The notes: a model not told the origin generated them from the sequence alone. Shown: positions 50,958-61,325, counted from the first letter of the stretch. The stretch: DNA of 64,000 nucleotides from Algoriphagus ornithinivorans (GCF_900115305.1 NZ_FOVW01000006.1:248001-312000); one strand, 5' to 3'. Made by a program: numbers and translations.

Positions 50958-52151
50958 TTAAATAACTTTCAATTCTTTTCCTACTTCAATGAAAGCATTG
51001 ATTGCCTGATCTAAATGTTCGCGATCATGTCCAGCTGAGATTTGAACACGAATTCTAGCTTGCCCTTTAGGAACTACAGGATAATAAAATCCAATCACAT
51101 AAATTCCCTTTTCCAATAGCTTTTCTGCCATTTTTTGGGATAACACCGCATCATACAGCATCACGGGTACAATAGGATGAGTACCCGGCTTGATATCGAA
51201 TCCAGCCTCGGTCATCTTTGCTCTGAAATACTGGGTATTTTCTTCTAGTTTATCCCGTAATTCAGTTGTCTCTGATAGCAAGTCCAAGACAGCAATTGAG
51301 GCACCTGTAATAGAAGGAGCTAAAGTGTTAGAAAACAAGTAAGGTCTTGAGCGCTGTCTCAACAATTCAATGATTTCTTTTCTTCCAGATGTAAAACCAC
51401 CTGAAGCACCACCAAGAGCTTTACCTAATGTACCAGTAATGATATCCATCTTACCCATTACATTGCAAAGCTCGTGAACTCCCCTACCGGTTTTACCCAT
51501 GAAGCCTGTTGAATGACATTCATCTGACATCACCAAAGCCTCATATTTTTCTGCCAATGCTACAATTTTATCGAGTTGAGCAATGGTTCCATCCATGGAG
51601 AATACTCCATCAGTCACAATGATTTTTTGTTTGGCCCCTTTAGCAACAGCATCTTTCAGTTGTGCTTCTAAATCCTCCATATTGTTATGCTCATATCTAT
51701 AGCGCATAGCCTTACACAGACGAACGCCATCAATGATTGAAGCATGATTCAAGGCATCGGATATGATAGCGTCCTCAGGGCCTAATAATGGCTCAAACAC
51801 CCCGCCGTTTGCGTCAAAGGCGGCAGCGTAAAGGATTGTATCTTCAGTGCCCAGAAATTCAGAGATTTTTCTCTCAAGTTCTTTATGAATATCCTGAGTA
51901 CCGCAAATAAAACGAACAGAAGACATCCCAAAACCGTGGGTATCAATTGCTTTTTTAGCAGCCTCAATCACTTGAGGATGAGAGGATAGACCTAGGTAAT
52001 TATTAGCACAAAAGTTTAATACCTTTTTTCCTCCGGATATTGTAATCTCAGCAGCTTGAGGAGAGGTAATAACTCTTTCTCTCTTAAACAATCCTGCCTC
52101 TTCTATGGATTTTAATTCCTCTTGTAATTTGGGTTTAAATTGATCGTACAT
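50958..52151 (-). CDS. kbl: Glycine C-acetyltransferase (2-amino-3-ketobutyrate CoA ligase)
   Basis: The 397-residue PLP enzyme of the alpha-oxoamine synthase family cleaves 2-amino-3-ketobutyrate with CoA to glycine and acetyl-CoA. Motifs are [14 protein letters not shown], the substrate/PLP segment [17 protein letters not shown], and the Schiff-base lysine in [17 protein letters not shown]. Length and ends match Kbl rather than 8-amino-7-oxononanoate synthase. The substrate is made by the threonine dehydrogenase encoded divergently 145 bases away, so together they convert threonine to glycine. An inverted repeat lies in the shared promoter region. Confidence 0.93.
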   Translation of the reverse strand: MYDQFKPKLQEELKSIEEAGLFKRERVITSPQAAEITISGGKKVLNFCANNYLGLSSHPQVIEAAKKAIDTHGFGMSSVRFICGTQDIHKELERKISEFLGTEDTILYAAAFDANGGVFEPLLGPEDAIISDALNHASIIDGVRLCKAMRYRYEHNNMEDLEAQLKDAVAKGAKQKIIVTDGVFSMDGTIAQLDKIVALAEKYEALVMSDECHSTGFMGKTGRGVHELCNVMGKMDIITGTLGKALGGASGGFTSGRKEIIELLRQRSRPYLFSNTLAPSITGASIAVLDLLSETTELRDKLEENTQYFRAKMTEAGFDIKPGTHPIVPVMLYDAVLSQKMAEKLLEKGIYVIGFYYPVVPKGQARIRVQISAGHDREHLDQAINAFIEVGKELKVI

Positions 52152-52189
52152 TTTAAAATTTTATTTACTGATAATTTTCGATTCCCATT

Positions 52190-52210
52190 GGTCAAAAATT
52201 CTGTTTGACC
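52190..52210. promoter_or_regulatory. 21-bp inverted repeat between kbl and threonine dehydrogenase genes
   Basis: GGTCAAA-N7-TTTGACC is symmetrical, 38 bases before the kbl start and 86 before the dehydrogenase start. The right arm contains the TTTG -33 element of the dehydrogenase promoter. It could be the operator of a shared threonine-catabolism regulator; no regulator gene is adjacent. Confidence 0.5.
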
Positions 52211-52231
52211 CTCTGATTTTTCTTACTTTTG
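52204..52231 (+). promoter_or_regulatory. Bacteroidota-type promoter of the threonine dehydrogenase gene
   Basis: TTTG (52204-52207) and -7 box TACTTTTG (52224-52231) with a 16-base spacer. The predicted transcript start near 52238 gives a leader of about 58 bases containing the hairpin at 52255. Confidence 0.55.
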
Positions 52232-52254
52232 CGCAAGCAAACCCAAATATAAAC

Positions 52255-52284
52255 AAAAAGCCTCGGAAGGATGAGGGCTTTTTT
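52255..52284 (+). terminator. Leader hairpin with T-run, possible attenuator
   Basis: AAAAAGCC and GGCTTTTT pair, with TC/GA extending the stem around one unpaired G, and six T residues end the structure 12 bases before the dehydrogenase ATG. No gene ends here, since both neighbours are divergent, so it belongs to the 5' leader of the dehydrogenase transcript. Confidence 0.5.
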
Positions 52285-52296
52285 AAACACCTGAAA

Positions 52297-53253
52297 ATGG
52301 AAAAAATCTTAATCATTGGCGCTGCTGGACAACTGGGTTCAGAACTTACCAAAGCATTAGCGGATAGAGTTGGAGGAGAGCAAGTAATCGCAACAGATTT
52401 AAGGGATTCTGCAAGAGATTCTTTTGATTACTGCAGATTTGAAGTACTGGATGTATTGAACAAAGAAGCGCTTTACGATTTGGTAAAAGAAGAAAATGTA
52501 AGTCAGATTTACCATTTGGCAGCAGTACTTTCTGCGACTGGAGAGAAGAATCCTCATTTCGCGTGGCATCTAAATATGGAAAGCTTACTTTCTGTTTTAG
52601 AACTTGGAAAAGAAACCAAATTGGATAAAATCTATTGGCCTTCCTCCATTGCGGTATTTGGTCCAAATACTCCAAAAATCAATACTCCTCAATATTGTGT
52701 TAAAGAGCCCAACACAGTTTATGGAATCAGCAAACAAGCAGGAGAAAGATGGTGCGAGTACTACTTCCAAAAATATGGTGTAGATGTCAGAAGCTTAAGA
52801 TATCCAGGATTAATCGGTTACAAATCCCTTCCTGGAGGTGGAACTACTGATTATGCAGTAGATATTTATCATAAGGCTTTGGCAGGGGAAAAATTCAATT
52901 GTTTTCTTAGAGAGGATTCCAACCTCCCAATGATGTATATGCCTGATGCTATTAAGGCGACCTTGGATTTGATGGATGCTCCCAAGGAGGCTGTAAAAGT
53001 TAGATCCAGTTATAATCTGGCAGGAATGAGTTTCACTCCAAAGGAAATCTTCGAAAGCATCAAAAAACACATCCCTGAATTTGAAATAGAGTACCAACCA
53101 GACTTTAGGCAGCAGATTGCAGACTCTTGGCCTGACAGTATAGATGACAGCAAAGCCAAAGAAGATTGGGGCTGGCAACCAGATTTCACCTTAGATGCAA
53201 TGACTAAGGACATACTTGAAAATTTACCGGATTATTTCCCTGTTGAAAAATAA
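52297..53253 (+). CDS. Epimerase-type L-threonine 3-dehydrogenase
   Basis: The 318-residue protein belongs to the extended short-chain dehydrogenases: ILIIGAAGQLGSELTKAL binds NAD, with a catalytic Ser in WPSSIAVFG and the Tyr-Lys pair in VYGISKQAGERW. The sequence TPKINTPQYCVKEPNTVYG and the PGLIGYKSLPGGGTTDYAVDIYHKAL segment are those of the UDP-galactose-epimerase-like threonine dehydrogenases, not the zinc-dependent Tdh. It oxidises threonine to 2-amino-3-ketobutyrate, which the divergent kbl product cleaves. Its leader carries a possible attenuator. Confidence 0.92.
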   Translation: MEKILIIGAAGQLGSELTKALADRVGGEQVIATDLRDSARDSFDYCRFEVLDVLNKEALYDLVKEENVSQIYHLAAVLSATGEKNPHFAWHLNMESLLSVLELGKETKLDKIYWPSSIAVFGPNTPKINTPQYCVKEPNTVYGISKQAGERWCEYYFQKYGVDVRSLRYPGLIGYKSLPGGGTTDYAVDIYHKALAGEKFNCFLREDSNLPMMYMPDAIKATLDLMDAPKEAVKVRSSYNLAGMSFTPKEIFESIKKHIPEFEIEYQPDFRQQIADSWPDSIDDSKAKEDWGWQPDFTLDAMTKDILENLPDYFPVEK

Positions 53254-53266
53254 TCTAAAATCAAAC

Positions 53267-53303
53267 AAAAAGCCTGGTAGTTAATTTCTACCAGGCTTTT
53301 TTT
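53267..53303. terminator. Bidirectional terminator between threonine dehydrogenase and ArsC/Spx-like genes
   Basis: A perfect 14-bp stem (AAAAAGCCTGGTAG with its complement) and 7-base loop with A and T tracts on both sides; it touches the stop of the convergent ArsC/Spx-like gene. Confidence 0.92.
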
Positions 53304-53652
53304 ATAGTTTCTCTGAAATCAACTTTTCATCAAAACCTAAAGTCAAACTTGTATCCGGATACAGGATTATAGGCCTTTTAATCATACTGGAATTTTCAGC
53401 CAAAATAGGAACGGCAGTTTCTTTTTGTTCTAAGTCTTTCCTTTGCTGCTCGTCCATCTTACGATAGGTCATTCCTTTCTTATTGACCAATTGGTCCAAT
53501 TCAGTCTTTTCTAAAAATTTGTTTAAGAGATCAGAGGATGGTTTTTGCTTTTTGTAATCGATAAACTCATAATCAACTCCCTTTGAATCCAGGTAGTCAA
53601 AGGTTTTTTTCATCGTATTACAATTCTTGATTCCGTAAACTTTCACTGACAT
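53302..53652 (-). CDS. ArsC/Spx/YffB-family thioredoxin-fold protein
   Basis: The 116 residues match the ArsC-Spx family: VKVYGIKNCNTMKKTFDYLDSKGVDYEFIDYKK at the start, then ELDQLVNKKGMTYRKM and MIKRPIILYPDTSLTLGFDE. A single active-region cysteine (Cys10) without CxxC fits YffB/arsenate reductase-like proteins, and the conserved RP of the KRPI loop is present. It may be a glutathione- or low-molecular-weight-thiol-dependent reductase; arsenate is not implied, as no ars genes are near. It is monocistronic and convergent with the dehydrogenase gene. Confidence 0.87.
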   Translation of the reverse strand: MSVKVYGIKNCNTMKKTFDYLDSKGVDYEFIDYKKQKPSSDLLNKFLEKTELDQLVNKKGMTYRKMDEQQRKDLEQKETAVPILAENSSMIKRPIILYPDTSLTLGFDEKLISEKL

Positions 53653-53802
53653 AATTAATGTATTGAGTTTTATTTTTTAAGTAATATTTAAGCCCAGAGT
53701 CATTCAAAATCACAAATCAAAAGCTAAGACAAGCTTCTAATTTGCTGAAATTTGTCGATCCCTGACTTCCTTTTAAAATCTAATAAAAGGACAAATTGTT
53801 CC

Positions 53803-56565
53803 TTACTGCCCCAAATGATTCCAATTGATTAAGGTATTCCATACCAAAGGAGCATCATGGTGATTCAGAAAACGATGTAATGGGTCAAAAGTAAAGGCCA
53901 CTACTCTGCCTTTACCAACCGGCACATTGAATATTCCTCCATGACCAATAATGGTTTGCTCATTTCGCACCATACCAGATCTTACATACGGAGCCTGTTT
54001 TCCTGAATCTGCTTTCTTTTCAAGGTTTTTGTTGGGATTTTCCATCCCCATTATTGGCCCAGTGTATGGTTCTTCATCTTTTAGAGGTTTGGTTCCATAT
54101 TGTAACACCATCAAATCCCTTTTTGCTAAGTCAACTTGGTAAAGTGGGCCATTCCCCTTGAAAATCGAAAATGTTTCTGGATACCCATATAATATTGGGC
54201 TAGATGTATTCTTTGCTTTCACAGTGACCACCGAACCTGGATGAAATAAACCTGAGGCAGTATAAGACTCTAAATCCCTTGTGATTCCAGTTTCAGCTAT
54301 CATTCTGGTAGAATTATCAATACTGATTACAACTCCACCATTTTCAATGAATTTTTTCAATTGATCAATTCCCACAAATCCAGGTCCTCCAGTCATATCA
54401 TTGGTTTGATCTGGATATCCATGAGAAGGAAAATCTGCAGTCTTGGTATAAGGCATAGGGCCAAACCTGCTGTCTATTCCATGGATAAAATCCGCAGCTT
54501 CTCCCCTAGCTCTCGGGATTAGGATTACATCGAATCGGGAATTTAGGTTTCCTGCTTTGAGATCATCTTTATCAATAGAAGTGTAAGGAATTTCTCTTTG
54601 CTCAAAGGTAAAACGGGACCAGCCTTCGTCTTGCGTATTAAACCAAGTATGATAAATAGCTATTCTTGGCAAACTTACTTTTTGTAGATCTGATTGATTA
54701 GGCCCTGAATTACTTTTAATTAAATCCAAAGCAAATTTCTGCGTCAACTCTTCAGAATCGGAAGAACTTATTCCCTTGATCATAATAGACCCAGATTTTA
54801 AAGTATCTGATTCGAGGGCAAACTCAGATTTCAATACTTGAATATCCGCGCCACTCTTTTTCTGCTTGATCCAGTAAAGTGCCGGTAAGACATTATTTTG
54901 GGCCTTATAGGAAATGTAATACGTGGAGCCGGAACCTTTAACTTCTCCTTTGTATGCAACATTATTTTCTAGCATTTTTAAAGAAGACACATCAAAATCA
55001 ATTGAATCTTTTGCATCAACCTCTACTCCGTATAAATAACTCAATGTCCAAGCAATGTCGTCGTAGGGCGGAAACTTTGCATCTTTTGGATAATTCTGTT
55101 CTGAAAGAAGCGTCACTGCTAAATTTCTATAAGCCTGATCCAAAAGAATGACATAGTCTTCATTTTCTGCCTGATGAACTTCTATTGCCTGAGCTCTCAA
55201 TTGATTGACCAAATAAGCTGCCATGGCTGGATCTCGTTGTTCCTTTGGAATCACATAAGCCCTCGGCCCTTCGGTCTTCCCTTTACGGATAGAATTCACC
55301 CCTTTTTGATAAAAATTCCGCAATAACTGCTCTCCGTTTTGGGCAGCGTAGGTTAGAGAAGCTAATACTCCTGCCTGCATATAATTGATATTGTTTCTCG
55401 CAGACCAATACACTTTTTCTGTTGGAGGATCAGGTCTATACCATTCTCTAGTGGTGGCAGGGTCTCCAGCATACCTGGATTTCGATAAATCTCTTAGGTA
55501 GGTATTAGCCCCAGCATTTCCGAAAGTCTCATAAAAGCGTCCATTGGAATTATGGTTATTCGCTACCCAAATTCCATATCCAGGCCACCAACCATCATAA
55601 AAAGCCCATGTAAAAGCTCCAGGCATGCCTTGAGCAGCCAAAGTGGTGATATCATGGTTAGCCATAACTTGCCACTCTCCTATAGTCACAGGATCAACTT
55701 GTTCATTATAAGGCCCTGTACCGGTTGAAATATAAAGTAATGGCACAGACTCATGAAGATCCAGCATGACCGTAGGATGCCACTCGTAAAATATGGAAAA
55801 TATACCCTTTGTGATAGCCTGAGAAACCTGTAGTCCATCTCTATTATTATCGTGGAATACATATTTCCCCCAATAAGGAGCTGATCTTGGAAACCCGTCA
55901 TCCCACTCGGTTCTGGCTTTGGTATATCTGTTGTACCAATCCACCAACTTATCTCTACCATCCGGCTCAGAGACAGGATTAATTAAAACAATAACATTCT
56001 CCCGAATTTGCTTAACAGTTCTGTCTTCACTTGTAATCAAACGATAAGCAAGCTCCATGAGCATTTCCGGTGAACCCATTTCGGTAGAATGCATTCCACC
56101 ATTCAAATAATAGACAGGCTTTGCTTTTTGAAAAATATCTTCAGCTTGGTCGGTAGAGATTTTTCTAGGATCCGCTAATTGATCAAGGTATTCTTTATAA
56201 GTATCCAGACCATTCATACTTTCGTTATTCCCGATCACCACCAGATAAATCGGTCTTCCTTCTTCAGTGGTTTCTACCTGTTGTATGGATAAATGATCTG
56301 ATTTTTCTGCCAATAATTGGTAATACTGATAAATGTCAGATGTTCTATGCATGACACCGGGAGCTCCTATTATCTCTCCAAAATGCTTGGAAGGTGATGG
56401 AATACTGGGATGATCTATTACGTCTAAAACAGAGTTAGGCAAAAATCTCGCATCTGTAGTATACTCCCTGATTTTAGCATTGTAAGCTTCATCTACCTTT
56501 TGTCCATAGCCAGACAAAAAAGGTAAAATGAATATGCATGCCAGAAGAAATGATTTTAGCTTCAT
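53803..56565 (-). CDS. Secreted M14 zinc carboxypeptidase with large C-terminal domain
   Basis: The protein is 920 residues from the ATG at 56565, beginning with a signal peptide (KLKSFLLACIFILPFLSGYGQ). The M14 domain covers about 60-420: zinc ligands in YLNGGMHSTEMGSPE (HxxE) and probably LDLHES, and the substrate-binding INPVSEPDGRD. The remaining ~500 residues include a flavodoxin/GATase-like part (VILIPRARGEAADFIHG, FIENGGVVISIDNST) common in Bacteroidota M14 proteins. It probably trims peptides outside the cell. A longer reading to 56676 would start inside the hemL terminator and has no signal at its N terminus, so it was rejected. Confidence 0.87.
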   Translation of the reverse strand: MKLKSFLLACIFILPFLSGYGQKVDEAYNAKIREYTTDARFLPNSVLDVIDHPSIPSPSKHFGEIIGAPGVMHRTSDIYQYYQLLAEKSDHLSIQQVETTEEGRPIYLVVIGNNESMNGLDTYKEYLDQLADPRKISTDQAEDIFQKAKPVYYLNGGMHSTEMGSPEMLMELAYRLITSEDRTVKQIRENVIVLINPVSEPDGRDKLVDWYNRYTKARTEWDDGFPRSAPYWGKYVFHDNNRDGLQVSQAITKGIFSIFYEWHPTVMLDLHESVPLLYISTGTGPYNEQVDPVTIGEWQVMANHDITTLAAQGMPGAFTWAFYDGWWPGYGIWVANNHNSNGRFYETFGNAGANTYLRDLSKSRYAGDPATTREWYRPDPPTEKVYWSARNNINYMQAGVLASLTYAAQNGEQLLRNFYQKGVNSIRKGKTEGPRAYVIPKEQRDPAMAAYLVNQLRAQAIEVHQAENEDYVILLDQAYRNLAVTLLSEQNYPKDAKFPPYDDIAWTLSYLYGVEVDAKDSIDFDVSSLKMLENNVAYKGEVKGSGSTYYISYKAQNNVLPALYWIKQKKSGADIQVLKSEFALESDTLKSGSIMIKGISSSDSEELTQKFALDLIKSNSGPNQSDLQKVSLPRIAIYHTWFNTQDEGWSRFTFEQREIPYTSIDKDDLKAGNLNSRFDVILIPRARGEAADFIHGIDSRFGPMPYTKTADFPSHGYPDQTNDMTGGPGFVGIDQLKKFIENGGVVISIDNSTRMIAETGITRDLESYTASGLFHPGSVVTVKAKNTSSPILYGYPETFSIFKGNGPLYQVDLAKRDLMVLQYGTKPLKDEEPYTGPIMGMENPNKNLEKKADSGKQAPYVRSGMVRNEQTIIGHGGIFNVPVGKGRVVAFTFDPLHRFLNHHDAPLVWNTLINWNHLGQ

Positions 56566-56673
56566 GGATTTTTGGGTTGGTGGTAAATAAAATTTCTTGG
56601 GGAAGAAGTTAAGGGATTTACCCGAAAGCTTTCCTGAAATTTTCATAAACAGGTCAGCCAATTTATGAGTGGG

Positions 56674-56702
56674 CATAAAAAAAGGCCGAATTAACGGCCT
56701 TT
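56674..56702 (-). terminator. Rho-independent terminator of hemL
   Basis: Stem AAAGGCCG/CGGCCTTT with a 6-base loop is followed on the minus strand by a seven-T run, four bases after the hemL stop. It separates hemL from the carboxypeptidase gene. Confidence 0.9.
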
Positions 56703-56705
56703 CAC

Positions 56706-57998
56706 TTATGAATGGATTTCCAACATACTTTCTCTATGAGCATCAAGAATTTTTTGAATCAAATCATCTGTCAATGCAGTGGATAGAAATAAGCTCTCAA
56801 ATTGAGAAGGAGCCAAGTAAACTCCTCTTTTCAGCATAGCTTGGAAGTACTTACCAAAAAGCGCTGTATTTGACTTCTTTGCAGATTCAAAATCAATCAC
56901 AGGCTCATCAGAAAAGAATAAGGAATACATACTGCCTAAATGATTAACCGTGTAAGAGTAGCCTAATTCAATATTAATCTTCTTTATTCCCTCAGAAATT
57001 TTTCTTCCGATTTCATTTAGAGCTCCGTAAATCCCATGATGTGCATTTAAATGCCTCAGCATTGCCAAGCCTGCGGCCATGGCTATAGGGTTTCCTGATA
57101 ATGTACCTGCTTGATAAACCGGTCCTGCTGGAGAAACATGCTCCATGATTTCTTTCTTGCCACCATAAGCACCTACCGGCATGCCACCGCCGATAATTTT
57201 TCCCAGAGTAGTCATGTCAGGAGTTACTCCATATAGTTCTTGCGCACCACCGGGAGCTAATCTAAACCCTGTCATGACCTCGTCAAAAATCAAAACGATT
57301 CCCTCACGGGTACAAATCTCTCTCAAACCTTCCAAATAGCCAGGCATAGGAGTAGCCAAGCCCATGTTACCGGGAACAGGCTCTAAAATCAATGCCGCTA
57401 TTTCTCCTTTATTAGCAGCCACCAATTTCTCAATTGCATCCAAAGAATTATAAGGTGCAAGCAAGGTGTCTTTTGCTGTTCCTTTGGTGACTCCTGGTGA
57501 ATCGGGATTTCCCATGGTAATAGCACCTGAACCAGCAGAAATCAAAAATGAATCTCCGTGTCCATGATAATGCCCTTCCATTTTGACAATCTTGTCCCGA
57601 CCAGTATACCCTCTAGCCAGACGAATCGCAGACATGGTTGCTTCAGTTCCCGAATTAACCATCCTCACTTTCTCTACCGAGGGAACCATACTGATAATCA
57701 ATTCGGCAATTTCAATTTCTCTTGCGGTAGGAGCCCCGAATGAGGTTCCATTATCCATAGCTTTAATCACAGCCTCCCTAATCAGAGCATGATTGTGGCC
57801 AATAATCATTGGCCCCCAGCTATTAATCAACTCTATATATTTGTTGTCATCTTCATCAAAGATAAATGCCCCATCGGCTCTTTTGATGAAAATAGGATCA
57901 CCCCCCACTGCACGAAATGCACGGACTGGTGAGTTTACTCCACCTGGAATAAAATTTTGGGCATGGGCAAAAAGCCGCTTGCTTTCAGAAATATTCAT
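56706..57998 (-). CDS. hemL: Glutamate-1-semialdehyde 2,1-aminomutase
   Basis: The 430-residue PLP enzyme makes 5-aminolevulinate from the hemA product. Signatures are [79 protein letters not shown] and the PLP lysine in [18 protein letters not shown]. Full length. Its start overlaps the stop of the LpoA-like gene by four bases, so the two are co-transcribed from the promoter at 59678. Confidence 0.96.
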   Translation of the reverse strand: MNISESKRLFAHAQNFIPGGVNSPVRAFRAVGGDPIFIKRADGAFIFDEDDNKYIELINSWGPMIIGHNHALIREAVIKAMDNGTSFGAPTAREIEIAELIISMVPSVEKVRMVNSGTEATMSAIRLARGYTGRDKIVKMEGHYHGHGDSFLISAGSGAITMGNPDSPGVTKGTAKDTLLAPYNSLDAIEKLVAANKGEIAALILEPVPGNMGLATPMPGYLEGLREICTREGIVLIFDEVMTGFRLAPGGAQELYGVTPDMTTLGKIIGGGMPVGAYGGKKEIMEHVSPAGPVYQAGTLSGNPIAMAAGLAMLRHLNAHHGIYGALNEIGRKISEGIKKINIELGYSYTVNHLGSMYSLFFSDEPVIDFESAKKSNTALFGKYFQAMLKRGVYLAPSQFESLFLSTALTDDLIQKILDAHRESMLEIHS

Positions 57999-59647
57999 TG
58001 ATTTGTTAAAGGTTTCAATTCACCGTATTCAAAACCGAATACAGGTACATAATTATTTGAATTGCTGTTTAGAAAATTAAATCCCCAGGTTATGTTTCCT
58101 TGTTGAAACTGCTGTTGATTCAAGCTCCTTCTAAGATCAAACCCAAAGCTTGGGCTTAAGTTGGAGGAAAGCCAAAATATTAGCTCCTTCCCCAAAACAG
58201 CATTCATGGAAGGGAAGACTAAATTTTTGTTATAAAAATCCGTTTTAAACGCAATCATTTCCTCTTTATCCAAAGCTGGAGAATTGTTGGAGATAAAGTA
58301 GAAATTCTGATCCTCCAACATCTCAAAATTCGCAAAATTGAAACCAAGCCAGGAATCCATTACCAAAATCGGTAAAGAGGTTGTTACTGATTCTATCAAG
58401 GAAAGTGTAGACTGGGCTATGGCAGGATCATCGCTCAGCATTATCACCTGATCCACCTTCAAATTGGCACTATCTCTTCCAGGCCTAACTCCTAAATCAG
58501 CAAGAAAACTAGCTGCATTTCTGGGATTCAAAGGTTGGGAATCCACTATTCTAAACCCTTCTTTCGTCAATTTTTCCTTCAGAAAGGCATTCATTTTTTC
58601 ATCCCTTGAGCTATTGCTGTACCCAATGGCCACTCTTTTACCCCACCTTTGAGATTTCAGATTTTGAACAATTCCATCTACTATATTCTCAGCAGATGGT
58701 CTGAATAAATAGCTATACTGCTTATCCTGAAATCTTTCTCCCAAATTGGAAAGAGGGTGGATAAAAGGAATCTTGGCATTTTCCGCAAATGCGCTCACTA
58801 AATCAGATTCCTCCAAGTAAATAGGTCCAACTATTACATCGGCACGTTTTACTGCAGGTTCTTTCAGTATATTCTGCAAGTGGTTTAAATCTCGCTTAGA
58901 ATCAAAGGAAATCAAATTCACCCTTTTCCCTTCTTTTTTAAGTTGATTTACGCCAAACCGAATCCCTTCAAATAATTCATAGGTAAATGATGATGGAGAA
59001 ATTTCACCAGACCTGCCATCAGTAAAAGGAAGAATTACCACAATATCCAAAACCTCATCTTTGATTTTAGATGAACCACTTAATTCTCCTATTCCCTGAA
59101 GCTCATAATACAGTGCTCTTTCTTCGGAAGAAAGTACCGATTTGCTATTCAAAACAGTACTTAAAGCTGCTGTGTAGCCGGATAATTCCTGAAACTCTCT
59201 CAAATTTCTAATCAAGAAATCAGGGCTTTGCTTGATTAGAAATTCATAAATTAAATTCTGCGCTTTTCTTTTGATCTCTTCATTTTGAAGCTGGCTAACT
59301 TCCTTCAGCCCCTGCAGTACCTGACTATTTTGAAAGTATGCTGTTGCTAAAAGGTATTTAGCCTCCTCGCCTTTATTCCAATTTCGGGATGCAAGAGGTT
59401 CAAGAAAATCTATGGCTTGATTAGGCTGATTGGCACCCAAAGCAGCCTGAGCTCCGTGAAATGCTGCGTAATTGGCTAGATTCCCATATTTTTCAACAGA
59501 AACAAATTCCTTAAAAGAATTCATGGCCTCCCAATAGGACCCGGAATTTAATTGAACTTGGGCTCGTCTATAACTCTCAGGTAAATTCTGAGACCAAGCC
59601 AAAATACTAATGAAAAAAACTGCTAGGAAAAGGAAGGATTTTCTCAT
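57995..59647 (-). CDS. TPR plus type I periplasmic-binding-fold protein (LpoA-like architecture)
   Basis: The 550-residue protein has a signal peptide ([20 protein letters not shown]). Residues 25-200 are helical TPR-like ([42 protein letters not shown]). From about 205, [40 protein letters not shown] and VDVIVGP-like [17 protein letters not shown] form a type I periplasmic-binding fold. This order recalls LpoA, the outer-membrane activator of peptidoglycan synthase PBP1a, although there is no lipobox here. An amino-acid-binding role is the alternative. Operon with hemL (4-base overlap). Confidence 0.78.
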   Translation of the reverse strand: MRKSFLFLAVFFISILAWSQNLPESYRRAQVQLNSGSYWEAMNSFKEFVSVEKYGNLANYAAFHGAQAALGANQPNQAIDFLEPLASRNWNKGEEAKYLLATAYFQNSQVLQGLKEVSQLQNEEIKRKAQNLIYEFLIKQSPDFLIRNLREFQELSGYTAALSTVLNSKSVLSSEERALYYELQGIGELSGSSKIKDEVLDIVVILPFTDGRSGEISPSSFTYELFEGIRFGVNQLKKEGKRVNLISFDSKRDLNHLQNILKEPAVKRADVIVGPIYLEESDLVSAFAENAKIPFIHPLSNLGERFQDKQYSYLFRPSAENIVDGIVQNLKSQRWGKRVAIGYSNSSRDEKMNAFLKEKLTKEGFRIVDSQPLNPRNAASFLADLGVRPGRDSANLKVDQVIMLSDDPAIAQSTLSLIESVTTSLPILVMDSWLGFNFANFEMLEDQNFYFISNNSPALDKEEMIAFKTDFYNKNLVFPSMNAVLGKELIFWLSSNLSPSFGFDLRRSLNQQQFQQGNITWGFNFLNSNSNNYVPVFGFEYGELKPLTNQ

Positions 59648-59677
59648 GAATCAAGGGTATGAATCAAACTGAATAGA

Positions 59678-59707
59678 CAAATTTAAGCCATTATTTCCAA
59701 ACCCAAA
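59678..59707 (-). promoter_or_regulatory. Bacteroidota-type promoter of the LpoA-like-hemL operon
   Basis: On the minus strand TTTG (59707-59704), an 18-base spacer and TAAATTTG (59685-59678) match the phylum's sigma factor consensus. The box ends 30 bases before the ATG at 59647. Confidence 0.68.
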
Positions 59708-59734
59708 GTTTGGACCATAATAGATTATAAAAGC

Positions 59735-59762
59735 AAAACCCGAAGACAAAGCCTCGGGTTTT
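59735..59762 (-). terminator. Rho-independent terminator of guaA
   Basis: Stem AAAACCCGA/TCGGGTTTT with a 10-base loop, 23 bases after the guaA stop. The minus strand continues T-rich. Confidence 0.85.
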
Positions 59763-59784
59763 AACATTTATTGATTTTTTAAAA

Positions 59785-61314
59785 TTATTCCCACTCGATT
59801 GTTGCTGGTGGCTTGGAAGAAATATCATAGACTACTCTATTTACACCTTTTACACGGTTGATGATTTCGTTGGACATTTTTCCCAAGAACTCATACGGTA
59901 AATGAATCCAATCTGCAGTCATTCCATCTACGGAACCTACTGCTCTCAAGGCAACCACTCTTTCGTAGGTACGCTCATCACCCATCACCCCTACAGACTG
60001 AATAGGAAGAAGTATAGCACCAGCTTGCCAAACTTGATCATATAAACCATGATTTTTCAAGCCTTGAATAAAAATATGATCAACCTCTTGCAAGGTTTTT
60101 ACCTTTTCGGCAGTGATATCTCCCAAGATTCGTATAGCTAGACCCGGACCAGGGAAAGGATGTCTTCCAATAATGGTTTCGGGAATCTCTAAAGCTCTTC
60201 CCACTTCTCTTACCTCATCTTTGAATAAGGTATTCAAAGGCTCGACAACGGATAGCTTCATGAAATCTGGAAGTCCTCCTACATTGTGATGGGATTTAAT
60301 GGTGGCAGAAGGACCTTTGACGGATACTGACTCAATCACGTCTGGGTAGATCGTACCTTGACCCAGCCATTTAACTCCGTCAATTTTGTGAGCCTCATCG
60401 TCAAATACTTCAATGAATACTCTTCCGATTGCTTTTCTTTTGGCTTCAGGATCTGTTAATCCAGCCAAGGCGTCATAAAACCTTTGCTTGGAATCTACAC
60501 CTATCACATTCAGACCCATGTCTTTGTAGGATTCTAGTACTTCTTCGAATTCATTCTTTCGAAGCAATCCATTGTCTACAAATACGCAGGTAAGTTGATC
60601 ACCAATTGCTCTGTGAATTAAAGTTGCAGCAACTGATGAATCAACACCACCGGATAAGCCCATCACTACTTTATCTGATCCGATTTTGGATTTCAAATCT
60701 TCAATAGTCGCATCAATAAAAACATCAGAGGTCCAATCCTGAGCACATCCGCAAATAGAAACCACGAAGTTTCTTAGAAGATTTTTTCCTTCCGTAGAGT
60801 GTGTTACTTCAGGGTGGAACTGTATCCCGTAGGTTTTTTCTCCTTCAATCTTAAATGCAGCCACTTCCACAGAAGACGTACTGGCAATAACTTTAAAACC
60901 TTCCGGTAATTTTTTGATGGTATCTCCATGAGACATCCAAACAGTAGAACCATGAGTCATTTCTTTCAGAAGATCATGGTGCAGGTCAATATGGTCAAGA
61001 TTAGCTCTTCCGTACTCACGAATCGTGGAAGGAAGCACCTCGCCCCCATATTTATGCGCTAAAAGCTGGGATCCATAACAAACTCCCAAAATCGGCAGCC
61101 TGCCTCTCAAGCTATCCAAATCCAAATCAGGAGCTCCTTCATCTCTTACGCTGCAAGGAGACCCGGATAAAATGATCCCTTTGATATCATCATTGATCTC
61201 AGGAACATTATTAAAAGGGTGAATTTCACAATAAACATTCAGTTCTCGAACTCTTCGGGCGATGAGTTGGGTGTACTGAGAACCGAAATCGAGGATCAAA
61301 ATTTGTTCTGCCAT
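59785..61314 (-). CDS. guaA: GMP synthase (glutamine-hydrolysing)
   Basis: The protein is 509 residues from the ATG at 61314; the longest frame would add two. It makes GMP from XMP using glutamine and ATP. The class I amidotransferase domain has [17 protein letters not shown], nucleophile Cys79 in [10 protein letters not shown], and His/Glu in [11 protein letters not shown]. The synthetase domain has the PP-loop [18 protein letters not shown], and the C terminus ends in the family-typical [12 protein letters not shown] promoter-like TACCTTTG stands only three bases before the ATG, so the mRNA may be leaderless. Confidence 0.96.
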   Translation of the reverse strand: MAEQILILDFGSQYTQLIARRVRELNVYCEIHPFNNVPEINDDIKGIILSGSPCSVRDEGAPDLDLDSLRGRLPILGVCYGSQLLAHKYGGEVLPSTIREYGRANLDHIDLHHDLLKEMTHGSTVWMSHGDTIKKLPEGFKVIASTSSVEVAAFKIEGEKTYGIQFHPEVTHSTEGKNLLRNFVVSICGCAQDWTSDVFIDATIEDLKSKIGSDKVVMGLSGGVDSSVAATLIHRAIGDQLTCVFVDNGLLRKNEFEEVLESYKDMGLNVIGVDSKQRFYDALAGLTDPEAKRKAIGRVFIEVFDDEAHKIDGVKWLGQGTIYPDVIESVSVKGPSATIKSHHNVGGLPDFMKLSVVEPLNTLFKDEVREVGRALEIPETIIGRHPFPGPGLAIRILGDITAEKVKTLQEVDHIFIQGLKNHGLYDQVWQAGAILLPIQSVGVMGDERTYERVVALRAVGSVDGMTADWIHLPYEFLGKMSNEIINRVKGVNRVVYDISSKPPATIEWE

Positions 61315-61317
61315 GCG

Positions 61318-61325
61318 CAAAGGTA
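61318..61325 (-). promoter_or_regulatory. Candidate -7 box of guaA, immediately before the start codon
   Basis: TACCTTTG on the minus strand matches TAnnTTTG and ends four bases from the ATG. The -33 region has only TTTC 20 bases upstream. Confidence 0.45.

Noticed and set aside
53302..53652. Arsenic resistance locus
   Set aside because: A single ArsC/Spx-like gene without arsR, acr3 or arsB neighbours is better called a general thiol-fold protein.
53769..53790. CCTTTTA/TAAAAGG hairpin after the M14 carboxypeptidase gene as terminator
   Set aside because: Weak A+T-rich 7-bp stem with no T-run on the gene's strand.
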